A stretch of DNA of 60,462 nucleotides from Chitinophagaceae bacterium (GTDB taxonomy: Bacteria; Bacteroidota; Bacteroidia; Chitinophagales; Chitinophagaceae): positions 1-60,462 of the forward strand of contig CANCPA010000005.1 of the NCBI GenBank assembly GCA_947379895.1, written 5' to 3'. Shown here piece by piece: positions 27,738-36,989 of the stretch; positions within the stretch are counted from its first letter, which is position 1; each line of letters begins with the position of its first letter. The notes beneath the pieces were generated by a model. That model ran no database searches, was not told the origin of the DNA, and saw only the letters and a program-made list of their open reading frames with translations. The position numbers and the translations under genes are program-made.

Positions 27738-28697
27738 ATGTTTAAAAAATTTAAGTTTATTAATAATCAGATGGAAAGTGAAACACGAAATAGCTTCAGG
27801 AAAGCTGTAGTGCTAAGTAAGTTCCAGGATGCTGGATTATTGGCTTTGATCCCTTCCTATCCTGCATTACAAGCAAGGTACGACCTGTATCATCCTGCAC
27901 ATGAATTGTTAGTGTCAGGGTATAATAATTGGGATAGCACAGAAGGTGTTAAGCAAGGAGATAGAGTGACTGTAGAATTGTTGTTCACCGGCGCAAAACT
28001 TCAATTAACAGATGTTTGGTTGCCCGCTATACTCATGTTTTACAAGAAATTATCATCAAGGTACAAGTCTATTTTCCCAAATGGAATGAAACCCTATAAT
28101 GTCGGAGGTATTGACGAAAAGATAGAGTCGTTCAATACCCTCAGTAAGAATATCGGCATTGATACAAATCTGACAACCGTAAAAACAGCCGTAGATAGTA
28201 CTTATAGTGAATTAAAATTAGCTAGAAATGCACAGACAGGTGCAAAGGTTTCTAATTACATTTCGAGTGATGCACTCGAAGCATTGAGGTTTACTGCCAT
28301 GAATTTGCAGTATAGGAACACAGGGTTTGTAATGGATAGCTTATTCGAACACAGAGAAACCATTCTTCCTTTAATTATAGACCTTGTTTCTTTGAGAGAA
28401 AAAGAACAATCTATTTATACAGGACATATACTTCATGGAATTACGATTGATGTTCTTGCACATACTTTTTTGGATTCAGATTCTATAAGAGTTAAGATTG
28501 TGGGTAGTGGTAAATTCAAACTATTTCTTTCTTCAACTAGCAAAGGAATTGATAGTACTGCTATTACTATTGACGCCAATCTTAGAACAGATATTTTAGT
28601 GAGTGGATTTAATGTAACCGATTTTGCAAACCACCGTTTCCTCACATTAATGAGCGAATCAGAAGATGCGGCAACCTATCGGATTGAATTGCTGTAA
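27738..28697 (+). CDS. Hypothetical protein downstream of array 2
   Basis: 319 aa from the ATG at 27738; a second in-frame ATG at 27771 would drop a lysine-rich lead (MFKKFKFINNQ) and is equally possible. I do not recognise the family. The first half is helical with aromatic patches (YDLYHPAHELLVSGYNNW); the second half shows beta-strand repeats. No signal peptide and no membrane segment, so probably cytosolic. Coding-like throughout with a normal stop. Its start lies immediately after the array, which may be its leader region. Confidence 0.65.
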   Translation: MFKKFKFINNQMESETRNSFRKAVVLSKFQDAGLLALIPSYPALQARYDLYHPAHELLVSGYNNWDSTEGVKQGDRVTVELLFTGAKLQLTDVWLPAILMFYKKLSSRYKSIFPNGMKPYNVGGIDEKIESFNTLSKNIGIDTNLTTVKTAVDSTYSELKLARNAQTGAKVSNYISSDALEALRFTAMNLQYRNTGFVMDSLFEHRETILPLIIDLVSLREKEQSIYTGHILHGITIDVLAHTFLDSDSIRVKIVGSGKFKLFLSSTSKGIDSTAITIDANLRTDILVSGFNVTDFANHRFLTLMSESEDAATYRIELL

Positions 28698-28720
28698 ATG
28701 AGTCAATGAGAATAGGATAA

Positions 28721-28782
28721 ACATTTTGTAGTGACAAGTAGTGACAAGTCTTGACTTGTCACTACTTGTCACTACAAAATGT
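28721..28782. repeat. 30-bp perfect hairpin with 2-nt loop
   Basis: The arm at 28721-28750 and its exact reverse complement at 28753-28782 are separated by TT only. Each arm contains a tandem 10-bp repeat (TAGTGACAAG twice). It lies between convergent genes. There is no long U-tract, so it is not a standard terminator, although it may stop transcription from both sides. Confidence 0.9.
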
Positions 28783-28794
28783 GTCAATATGAAT

Positions 28795-29886
28795 TTACCG
28801 TTTCTTTTCCAACCATTTCTTTACTTCCTTAATTAATTTTTTGTTTTGCATTAACACACTGAATTTTTGGTCGTAATCCCATAGCACGAGAGGGATTTTT
28901 AATTCGTCCATGATATTTGAGATATCTTCAAGATAATTTCGTCTGTATTTTTCTTCAGCATCTGTTATTACACCTGCCTCAGTACAAATGAGTGGCATGT
29001 TTCTTTTCTTACATTCTTCTGCAATTCTTCTAACCCGAACGATGATGTATTCCTTTGTTCCTTCGGCAGGATATTTAGTATAATCTTGTTCTACAGCAGA
29101 GCCTTGAGAGGATTTTTCCAACGAAGGCATCTTTTTCTTTTCATAGGGGTAAGGTATTTTTGTCATGTAGGTTCTGTCTTTTACCCATTCAGCGCCTTGA
29201 TGTGTGAAAATATAGGGCTCATAAAAGTGTATCGTGTATAAAATTTTATCATCGTTCAATTTTCCTAAATCCAATAGTTCATCAGCGTTATTATAATTGG
29301 TACCACCTATAATATAATAGCGTTCTCTATCCTCCCATCGAAGTCCATTAATGATATAGGTAATATCTTCTTTCCATGCCAATCTTTCTTCAGTAGGTTC
29401 GTTATAGAGTTCAAAAAATAGGGATTGATAGCCCATGCCTCTAAATTTGTTTTGTAATTGTTTCCACATCCACATTATTCTATCCCTTTCAGAATACCTG
29501 TTTGTGCTGCCATAATAAACCTTACCATAGTGGTAAGTAATTATTAACGTTAACCCTAATTTTTGACAAGTATTAAAGGCATCACCAAGTTTATCCACTA
29601 ATTTAACTTGTAAATTTGAGGAGTTAGGTTGAAGGTACATGTCCATTGCAACAGGCAATCGAACCGATTTAAACCCTAATTCTTTAATTTTGATCAGCTT
29701 TTCAGTAATATCAACATTTAATAATGAGTCTGCCGGTTGCCAGGTATGTTCTAGTAGAGAAAGATTTACTCCACCACCTATTTTTGCCTCAATTTGTGAG
29801 TTCTGTGGATTTATTGGATTGTACTTATCCACATTGTTAGCAAAAAGTTGTGGAATAATAATTGAAAATAGGACTACGAATATCAT
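28795..29886 (-). CDS. Secreted GH5-family glycoside hydrolase (endoglucanase-like)
   Basis: 363 aa from the Met at 29886, which begins a signal peptide (MIFVVLFSIIIPQLFANN). A longer frame to 30015 would overlap the divergent kinase gene and put the signal inside, so it is rejected. The acid/base Glu163 lies in FELYNEP and the nucleophile Glu303 in ICTEAGV, both on conserved GH5 strands; the KSVRLPVAMDMYL and TYHYGK segments also fit. Exported hydrolase of beta-1,4-glucan or related polymer. Next to the synthase operon, so it may trim or release its polymer, like BcsZ (GH8) in cellulose operons (inference). Confidence 0.9.
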   Translation of the reverse strand: MIFVVLFSIIIPQLFANNVDKYNPINPQNSQIEAKIGGGVNLSLLEHTWQPADSLLNVDITEKLIKIKELGFKSVRLPVAMDMYLQPNSSNLQVKLVDKLGDAFNTCQKLGLTLIITYHYGKVYYGSTNRYSERDRIMWMWKQLQNKFRGMGYQSLFFELYNEPTEERLAWKEDITYIINGLRWEDRERYYIIGGTNYNNADELLDLGKLNDDKILYTIHFYEPYIFTHQGAEWVKDRTYMTKIPYPYEKKKMPSLEKSSQGSAVEQDYTKYPAEGTKEYIIVRVRRIAEECKKRNMPLICTEAGVITDAEEKYRRNYLEDISNIMDELKIPLVLWDYDQKFSVLMQNKKLIKEVKKWLEKKR

Positions 29887-29947
29887 TCTTATATTAATAA
29901 TCTCTACTTTCACCAAAATTTGCTTTTTAGACTGTATAACCCCCATC

Positions 29948-31324
29948 ATGCTTAATGATTTAAAATTTTCGTTTGTAAATATAGACCAGGAAGGGCTATC
30001 AAGTGAACTTAACAATAAAGTAAAATATTATGCCAATGTAATTCATTGGACATTAATTTACGCTTTGCCATTGTTTTGGTTGCTTGACTACTCTTTTTTG
30101 TCATCCGATTGGATTATATTATTATTTGTAAGAATAGTAATTGTAGTCTTGTCGCAATGTATTTACCTATATGGAGGTTTGAAAAAAAATAATTGGGATA
30201 CTTCCATTGTAATGGCATTTATTATCGGCTTAAATACCTTGCTTTACTCGGTTATTTGCTCGGTAATATCCATTTCTTTCGTATTGCCTTATTTCTTGAT
30301 GTTTTCCTTTTTCTTTCTATTACTCAATATAGTAATTTTTTGGAAGCCTTTTTATTCAGTGTTGCAATGTGCGATTGCCTATTTTTTAATTATTGTATTT
30401 TTTAAACTATTTAACAAATACGATGGATATGATGCATTAATACAGCACGGGGGCGGGCTGTTTTTTGTTATATCCGCATTTTCATGTTTGATAGGCTTTA
30501 ATAGATATTTATTAGTAAAGCGAGAAGCTTCTAAGAGTATTTTCATTGAAATGGCTAATAATAGGTTGATTGATCAGCACGAAAGAATTATTGAGCAACA
30601 GCATCAATTGAATGAATCGAATAGGAAATTGAAAAAGTTGAGCGAATACAGGTTTAATACATTAAACATGATATTGCACGATTTTAGAAACTTTACAGGC
30701 TCTATTCAAATGTCGTTAGATTTATTGGGAGAAACTAAAAGTAATTTGACCGAAGAGCAAAATGAAATTCTAGGCTATATTGGTGTGGGTAATGATAAAC
30801 TGAAATATCTTTCAGAAAAACTTGCCGCATCTGCCGAATCAGACGAAAGTCAAATTAATTATAATTATTCTAATATTGATTTAAGTAAAGAAGTTGAGCA
30901 GGTAATAATGGATTTGGCTGATGCAGCAGCAATGAAGCAAATTAATTTGCAATTAAATATTGACCCTTCATCTTCAAATGTATATTTGGACAAAATTTTT
31001 CTTGATCAAGTTTTAGTTAAGTTATTCACTAATGTAATTAGATACGCAACTAGTGGAACAATAATTACTGTTCATTTGCATAAAATGGATGAAAGAGTAG
31101 TTACAGATATTGCTAATAAAGGCAAATTATTGGGTACTCAAAAACTAAGTGAATTATTTAGTGATCAGGAGGAAATACATGAATCTATTGATTTAGCATC
31201 AAAAAATACGACCGGATTTGCAGTTGCCAAAACTATGGCAGAACAAATGGGTGGTAAATTGACCTATAATAGCGATGAAAAAACAGGAAATTTTTATCGC
31301 CTCGAGTTTAATCTTTCTAAGTAA
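29948..31324 (+). CDS. Membrane sensor histidine kinase of the polysaccharide locus
   Basis: 458 aa from the ATG at 29948. About six hydrophobic segments (residues 30-190), a coiled-coil (around 205-230, rich in Gln/Glu), then a His-box NMILHDFRNFTGSIQM and a GHKL ATPase with the N-box VLVKLFTNVIRYAT. The G1 box reads DIANKGKLL and the G2 box TTGFAVAKTMAEQMGG, both looser than usual, so ATP turnover may be altered. No response regulator is encoded beside it. The stop is 5 bp before the BcsB-like start, indicating one operon. Confidence 0.85.
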   Translation: MLNDLKFSFVNIDQEGLSSELNNKVKYYANVIHWTLIYALPLFWLLDYSFLSSDWIILLFVRIVIVVLSQCIYLYGGLKKNNWDTSIVMAFIIGLNTLLYSVICSVISISFVLPYFLMFSFFFLLLNIVIFWKPFYSVLQCAIAYFLIIVFFKLFNKYDGYDALIQHGGGLFFVISAFSCLIGFNRYLLVKREASKSIFIEMANNRLIDQHERIIEQQHQLNESNRKLKKLSEYRFNTLNMILHDFRNFTGSIQMSLDLLGETKSNLTEEQNEILGYIGVGNDKLKYLSEKLAASAESDESQINYNYSNIDLSKEVEQVIMDLADAAAMKQINLQLNIDPSSSNVYLDKIFLDQVLVKLFTNVIRYATSGTIITVHLHKMDERVVTDIANKGKLLGTQKLSELFSDQEEIHESIDLASKNTTGFAVAKTMAEQMGGKLTYNSDEKTGNFYRLEFNLSK

Positions 31325-31329
31325 ATGAA

Positions 31330-33378
31330 ATGAAAATGAAAATGAAGTTTAAAGCTTTTTTATTCGTATTATTTGTTCTGGGCATGGTTGGTGTTAAGGC
31401 ACAATCTATCAGATCATTTGAATCAATGGGATATGATGATGCCGCAATTAGAGGCATAAACGGATCACTTACTTTTTATATAAAAGTAAAACCCGATGAT
31501 GACATCAACAAATGTAGATTGGTTCTGAATGTTTCAGCCTCACAGGTGTTGAATGCAAACACCTCTTTTTTAGTTATCAGTGTCAAGGATTTGCCAATCT
31601 ATACGCAGCGTATTAGCGTTTCGCCTACTGATACTTTGTTCAGAATCGAAGTGCCCTTAAATCAAACAGAGGTTCAGCCTGATGGTAGGTATATCAAAAT
31701 GAAAATATCTGCTACAATGAGTATTCATGAGGAGCAATGTCAGGATATCGACAATATTGCCTGTTGGTTGAGTATCAAAAACAGTTCTTATGTAAGTGTT
31801 GTAAGTCAAGATGTTGTTGGGTATCAACGTAGTTTGAAAGAATGGATTCAAGAATTCACTTCAGTTTATTCTCCTGAAAAAGCAGACCTAAATGATTTGA
31901 CTTCAGGAGGTGTTATTTATACTATATTAAAACAAGCTACTCAAAAGGATATTTATACCGGTCTTTATAAATCAACAGACTCTTTACCTTATGGTGTAAT
32001 TACAGGAGTTGTAGACAAATTACCCTATTCTGTTCGTCAAGTGATTCCTTCAATGGCAAAAGGACAGGGATTAATCTCTTTGGCTCGTGTAACAACTTCC
32101 GACGGACTTCGAACTGTAATGGTTGTAACAGGTGCTGACGCAGAAGGTTATATGAAGGCGATTAATGCATTGACTAGTAATAAAAGACTAAATAGTGCCT
32201 TTTCCGAAAAAATGTTGATTGATGCAGCGGTACCTAGCTATGCTAGTGTTGAAAACAGGTCTCCATTAATTACAACCTTAGAATCTTTAGGTGGAACACC
32301 TAATTTATTGGAAGGTATTGGCTCGCTGAAAAGTAAATACACTTTTTCATTGACTGAGTTTAATGCAATACCAACAAAACTAACTTTTCACCTTGAAAGT
32401 TATTTCTCAAACTTAAGACAAGATGATAGAGGATTTATAAATATTTATTTAAATCAGAATTTGGTTTATAGCGAAAACCTTGTTAATAAAACAAGCTTTG
32501 TAGAGGATGTTGATTTGAAACCATTTATGTTGAGTAAGTTCAATACACTTGAAGTAGAGTTTAGATTTCATCCATATACTAAGGCTTGTGAAAGTGGCTT
32601 TAGTAGTTTCTTCGCATTTACAAACGTAAAAACTTCAACACTTACATTTACAGGTGAGCGTGAAAATAAGTTTTATAGTTTCTTCAACTTCCCTGCTGAA
32701 TTTAGAAAGGTGCCTACCAAAATTGTTATTTCACCTTCTTTGTTTGGTTCTAACATAATATCTTCTGTAGGTGAATTGTTTTATCAGCTAAATGCACCTT
32801 TTTCTGCCAATTATAATAGAATAATTGTGCCACCGTTAGTTGCTTCTGATAAGACTTCCTTAGATGATTTGAAAGGCTTTAATTTAATCACACTATTGAA
32901 TAGACAAGATCCTTTTGTTAAAAACTTCACTCGATTGCCGGTTAATTTCACGAAGGATTTCCAATTGTATAAGGAAAGCGATGGTAAACTGAATTATGAA
33001 GTAAATGATTTTTCCAATAGTGGGATGGCTCAAATCTTTAAGGAAAGAGGTTCTACCATATTGATGGTTACTTCATTAGGAGGTGATAGTAGTAATAAAA
33101 ATGCCTTTGAGAGTGTTGTGAAAAACTTCAGTACTCAATTGACAGAGATTGAAAGTAATGTTTGTATTGCCAACAGTAATGGTAAGAGTAACTATTTCTT
33201 TAAGTTGCCTGAGGAAAATGATTTAGTAACCTATCGTGGAGATTCGAATGGTTTTGAAGTTGTTTATGAAAGATATAAATGGTTCCTTTTAGGTCTTCTC
33301 TTAGTATTAGTGGTATTAGCATTCTTATTTGTAAGAAATAAAGTAAAAGAATCACAAGAAACGTTTAAAGAATTGTAA
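31330..33378 (+). CDS. BcsB-like polysaccharide synthase periplasmic subunit
   Basis: 682 aa. Signal peptide (MKMKMKFKAFLFVLFVLG... to KAQ), two beta-rich halves with the BcsB pattern (for example SLTFYIKVKPDDDINKCRL), the ISLARVTTSDGLRTVMVVTG segment, and one C-terminal membrane helix (WFLLGLLLVLVVLAFLFV) ending in a charged tail. In cellulose synthases BcsB guides the polymer across the periplasm and anchors BcsA; the downstream GT2 is its likely partner. I do not claim cellulose as the product. Confidence 0.85.
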   Translation: MKMKMKFKAFLFVLFVLGMVGVKAQSIRSFESMGYDDAAIRGINGSLTFYIKVKPDDDINKCRLVLNVSASQVLNANTSFLVISVKDLPIYTQRISVSPTDTLFRIEVPLNQTEVQPDGRYIKMKISATMSIHEEQCQDIDNIACWLSIKNSSYVSVVSQDVVGYQRSLKEWIQEFTSVYSPEKADLNDLTSGGVIYTILKQATQKDIYTGLYKSTDSLPYGVITGVVDKLPYSVRQVIPSMAKGQGLISLARVTTSDGLRTVMVVTGADAEGYMKAINALTSNKRLNSAFSEKMLIDAAVPSYASVENRSPLITTLESLGGTPNLLEGIGSLKSKYTFSLTEFNAIPTKLTFHLESYFSNLRQDDRGFINIYLNQNLVYSENLVNKTSFVEDVDLKPFMLSKFNTLEVEFRFHPYTKACESGFSSFFAFTNVKTSTLTFTGERENKFYSFFNFPAEFRKVPTKIVISPSLFGSNIISSVGELFYQLNAPFSANYNRIIVPPLVASDKTSLDDLKGFNLITLLNRQDPFVKNFTRLPVNFTKDFQLYKESDGKLNYEVNDFSNSGMAQIFKERGSTILMVTSLGGDSSNKNAFESVVKNFSTQLTEIESNVCIANSNGKSNYFFKLPEENDLVTYRGDSNGFEVVYERYKWFLLGLLLVLVVLAFLFVRNKVKESQETFKEL

Positions 33379-33403
33379 TTCAAATCAGACCTTAATATAA
33401 AGT

Positions 33404-35257
33404 ATGGCTCAGTGTGTATTGCATAAAATGGCATTGGATAATTCGTTTACAGATGAAAAACTAGATGCTGTACTCAATATTGCAAATATTTATAGCTATG
33501 CCCCTATTAAGGCCGCATTGAATTTTGGATATTTAGTTAGAAGAGATTATTTGACATATTTAGCCAAGCAAAATCATCCTATTATCGACTTGAGGAATGA
33601 GGAGCTTGACGAGGACTATGTTAATCAATGCGACATTTCGCATATGAATTCTTTTCTCTATATTCCATTACGGAAAGATTCGAATGGTGATTTGTTAATT
33701 GCTGCTGCTGATCCTTTTGACGAAAAACTGAGTACTAGTTTAGTCATTAAATTCAAGAGTAAGATTAGGCTAGTTGCAGCTTCTGATTTAGATATTACAT
33801 GGCTGTCGCATAAATTGAGGGGTGGCTTTTTTGTAAAGGAAGCCGTGTTTAGTTTGATGAAAAAGCATCCTGAAAGTTCTGCGCTTATTACGTTTACGGA
33901 TGCACAGCTTTATTTTATTTTTGGCTTTATTGCACTGAGTATTATATTTTTTATCATATTCTTTAAGCCAACATTTATTGTAGTCAATCTGTTTTCGTCA
34001 TTATTCTTTTTATTTTCTATTCTTTTTAAGTTATATCTAGCCTTAACAGGTTCAAAATCTGAATTACACTCTGTTGTCTCAAAAAGTGAGATTAAAGGAG
34101 TTAATGAATTGACTTTACCTGTGTATACTATTTTGTTGCCGGTGTATAAAGAGGACAAATTGATTAGAAAGTTAATTTGGAATTTAAGAAGTCTAGATTA
34201 TCCTAAAGCAAAACTTGATGTTAAGTTGTTAATTGAGGAAGATGATGATAAAACCCTGAATGCGGTTAGAAACCTTGATTTTCCTGCCAACTTTGAGGTA
34301 ATAGTAGTTCCTTTTCACATGCCAAAAACAAAGCCTAAAGCATGTAACTATGGATTGTATTTTTCAAGAGGGGAATATCTAGCTATTTATGATGCCGAGG
34401 ATGTTCCTGATAGTGATCAGTTGAAAAAGGTGGTTTGTCAGTTTCGTAAATTACCTGAGGAATTTGTGGTATTACAAGGTGCTCTCAATTACTTTAATAA
34501 AAATGAAAATCTTCTGACAAGAATGTTTACTCTCGAATATTCTTATTGGTTCGATTATATGTTAAGTGGACTAGAAACGCTAGATGTTCCAATTCCATTA
34601 GGGGGGACTTCGAATCATTTTAAATTGGCAACTTTAATGGAACTCGGTGCATGGGATCCATTTAATGTTACAGAAGATGCCGATTTGGGGTTGAGGGTAT
34701 TTGATAATGGATATAAAGTGGGAGTTGTAAACAGTACAACACTTGAAGAGGCAAATAATGAGTTCTTCAATTGGATACGGCAAAGAAGTAGATGGATTAA
34801 GGGTTATATGCAAACCTATTTGGTACATATGCGTAATCCTGCAAGACTAGTAAGACAAGTAGGATGGAGAGGTTTCTTTGGTTTTAACTTCTTTATTGGT
34901 GGAACATCTTTCACTTTCTTATTATATCCCATCTTGTTGCTATTCTTTATCGTTTATATGATATTTAAATTTTCATTTATCAGAAGTATTTTTCCTGGAT
35001 GGATTTTATATATATCTATTTTTAATTTCGTTGCAGGAAATGTTTTAATGATTTATGTAAATATGCTTGCTGTATTCAAGCGTAGATATTATGAGTTAAT
35101 TCTTTTTGCAATTCTTAATCCAATTTATTGGTTAATGCACTCAAGGGCAGCATATATGGGATTATGGCAATTAATCACAAAGCCTTTTTATTGGGAAAAG
35201 ACGAATCATGGTTTAAGTAAATTATCGTCAACAAGTGCAGTAGTAACACCTGAATAA
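33404..35257 (+). CDS. MshEN-domain GT2 polysaccharide synthase (XagB-like)
   Basis: 617 aa. Residues about 1-145 match the type II secretion ATPase N-terminal (MshEN) fold: FGYLVRRDYLTYLAKQNHPIID, IPLRKDSNGDLLIAAADPFD and VAASDLDITWL. That fold binds cyclic-di-GMP in MshE and XagB. A membrane pair (about 165-215) leads to a family 2 glycosyltransferase (about 235-480) with YDAEDVPDSDQL, TEDADLGLRV and the QxxRW motif in IRQRSRWIKGY, then several C-terminal helices. Together with BcsB it forms a processive polymer synthase. MshEN would replace the PilZ domain of BcsA. Its ATG is 26 bp after the bcsB stop. Cyclic-di-GMP binding is inferred; key Arg/Leu motif looks degenerate. Confidence 0.87.
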   Translation: MAQCVLHKMALDNSFTDEKLDAVLNIANIYSYAPIKAALNFGYLVRRDYLTYLAKQNHPIIDLRNEELDEDYVNQCDISHMNSFLYIPLRKDSNGDLLIAAADPFDEKLSTSLVIKFKSKIRLVAASDLDITWLSHKLRGGFFVKEAVFSLMKKHPESSALITFTDAQLYFIFGFIALSIIFFIIFFKPTFIVVNLFSSLFFLFSILFKLYLALTGSKSELHSVVSKSEIKGVNELTLPVYTILLPVYKEDKLIRKLIWNLRSLDYPKAKLDVKLLIEEDDDKTLNAVRNLDFPANFEVIVVPFHMPKTKPKACNYGLYFSRGEYLAIYDAEDVPDSDQLKKVVCQFRKLPEEFVVLQGALNYFNKNENLLTRMFTLEYSYWFDYMLSGLETLDVPIPLGGTSNHFKLATLMELGAWDPFNVTEDADLGLRVFDNGYKVGVVNSTTLEEANNEFFNWIRQRSRWIKGYMQTYLVHMRNPARLVRQVGWRGFFGFNFFIGGTSFTFLLYPILLLFFIVYMIFKFSFIRSIFPGWILYISIFNFVAGNVLMIYVNMLAVFKRRYYELILFAILNPIYWLMHSRAAYMGLWQLITKPFYWEKTNHGLSKLSSTSAVVTPE

Positions 35258-36843
35258 TGAATAAATTCATAGAGAAATATATCAATGGTTCATTGGCGAT
35301 TGTATTATTAGTGTTTTATCTAGTATTATCCTGGATTTTACACCGAACTGGCTATGAACATTCAGAGAATATTTTTATTGCGGAAAAAATAAAGTTACTA
35401 TTAGATTCTTCAGATAATAATTTAGTAACTCTTGGTACTACTTTCCCGACCATAGTATTTTTATCATCACTTGTTTTTACACCGTTTGGATATTTGTTTG
35501 CTCCCATATTAGCATCGATAGCGCTTACTGTAATGCTATTTTATACGCTATTAAAGGATTTTAAAGAGTCTTCGAAGTTGCCCGACTTTGTATATATTCC
35601 TTTATTGTCTCTTTTGTTTTTTCTACATCCTGGTTTAATTTATGCTGCTATTTCTGGCAGAGGGGTTGCCGCTATCATTGTCTTTTTTTATTTTTTATTC
35701 AGGAGTCTTTTTAGATATTACCGTACACAAACAACATTTTATCTTTCAATGGCAAGTATATATTTAACTTGTCTTGTATTTTGTGACTTTAATTTCATTT
35801 GGCTTCTACTTGCATTTTTTCCTTTCATTGTTTTGATTTCATTAGAGGGACTTAAAATCAATAAGGAACAGGCTCCAATATCACAATATTTTGACTCCGT
35901 AAATAATACTTCTCAAAGGCGAAAATTAACTAATCGTGCTGTTGCTATTTATATAATCTTGTTTTTGTTGCCAATTGGCGCTCTATTCTTGTTTGGCTAC
36001 TTAAATAATACGCATGCAGGTGATGGCAATTATTTTTTAAATAGTCAATATGCAAACTGGCATGTATTGGGGAATGTCTGCATTGGAAATATTATTATTA
36101 ATGACCATACTAATGTGTCGTATCAAACACAGCTTTTATTTCAGTTTTATGTTATAGCTGTTAATCCTTTATTATTATTGACTTTCTTTTATTTTAAAGG
36201 AAAATTGTATGAGCTGTTTACTTTGCTTGCGCCATTTATTTTAATGGCTATATTGATTATTAATACTCAGTATTATTTTATGATTGAGTATTATCTTATT
36301 TTTTTAATATTAGCCCTTGTAGGTTTATCTTTTTATGCAAATAAACAGTTTACCAAAAAAGTCACTTGGTTTCTTGTTTTTGTTGCGGGATTATTAAATG
36401 TTTTTACTGGGATTTATTATTTTAAAAGAACTAACGATCAGGAAGAGAAGAAATTTTTTAATTGTATCCGAGATTATAAGCATTGGTTAAAAGAGAAAAA
36501 TAATAGTGAAGATTATCAAGTAGCTCAATACATTATCAATATTGCCGATATTAATAATAAAGTATTGATTGATGATGCTGCAGCCTTTCAAATTGTGGCC
36601 CACTTAAAGTCATTAGAGGGAATTGAATTGCCAATAAATAAGAGTTTTGGTACCGTGATTGAAAATCCTGCCTCAGGTGTGAAATTTATATGCGTTGCTA
36701 AAATCACTAATCCTCTTAAGAACTTCACGGTTTTGAATACTTATAACTTAAATCAAATGGAAATGCGTGGACAGTTCGTAACAGAGCTTGTTTTTGATAC
36801 TCCTAATTGGTCTGTTTATAAGATATTCCCTGTAGATGAATAA
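35257..36843 (+). CDS. Polytopic membrane protein (GT-C/PMT-like, unassigned)
   Basis: 528 aa, about 10-11 hydrophobic segments in the first 400 residues and a soluble C-terminal part (about 405-528) of alpha/beta character. The overall shape resembles GT-C glycosyltransferases (dolichyl-phosphate mannosyltransferase type), but I see no clear DxD or DE motif in the first loop (RTGYEHSENIF). Its ATG overlaps the stop of the GT2 gene by one base (TAATG), showing translational coupling. It probably modifies or helps export the polymer; function not established. Confidence 0.75.
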   Translation: MNKFIEKYINGSLAIVLLVFYLVLSWILHRTGYEHSENIFIAEKIKLLLDSSDNNLVTLGTTFPTIVFLSSLVFTPFGYLFAPILASIALTVMLFYTLLKDFKESSKLPDFVYIPLLSLLFFLHPGLIYAAISGRGVAAIIVFFYFLFRSLFRYYRTQTTFYLSMASIYLTCLVFCDFNFIWLLLAFFPFIVLISLEGLKINKEQAPISQYFDSVNNTSQRRKLTNRAVAIYIILFLLPIGALFLFGYLNNTHAGDGNYFLNSQYANWHVLGNVCIGNIIINDHTNVSYQTQLLFQFYVIAVNPLLLLTFFYFKGKLYELFTLLAPFILMAILIINTQYYFMIEYYLIFLILALVGLSFYANKQFTKKVTWFLVFVAGLLNVFTGIYYFKRTNDQEEKKFFNCIRDYKHWLKEKNNSEDYQVAQYIINIADINNKVLIDDAAAFQIVAHLKSLEGIELPINKSFGTVIENPASGVKFICVAKITNPLKNFTVLNTYNLNQMEMRGQFVTELVFDTPNWSVYKIFPVDE

Positions 36844-36989
36844 TAAATTATTACTGACCTTTCTATATCAATTTAAGTTTAGTGCTTTATATGTCATAAA
36901 GGAATAACGGTTGAAAAGCGTAAGTGTCAGGACATTGATAAATAATATCGCTTTCATTCGGGCATTGATTAACATTTATACCCTTAACT

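Noticed and set aside
27431-27745. 104-codon frame with 14-residue repeats (plus strand) and its mirror on the minus strand
   Set aside because: Both strands stay open because of the 42-bp period; the plus frame starts at TTG and has no signal or homology. Taken as a repeat array.
29887-30015. Upstream extension of the GH5 gene and of the divergent kinase (to 29639)
   Set aside because: Both long frames overlap; the signal peptide at 29886 and the Met at 29948 give non-overlapping, family-like starts.
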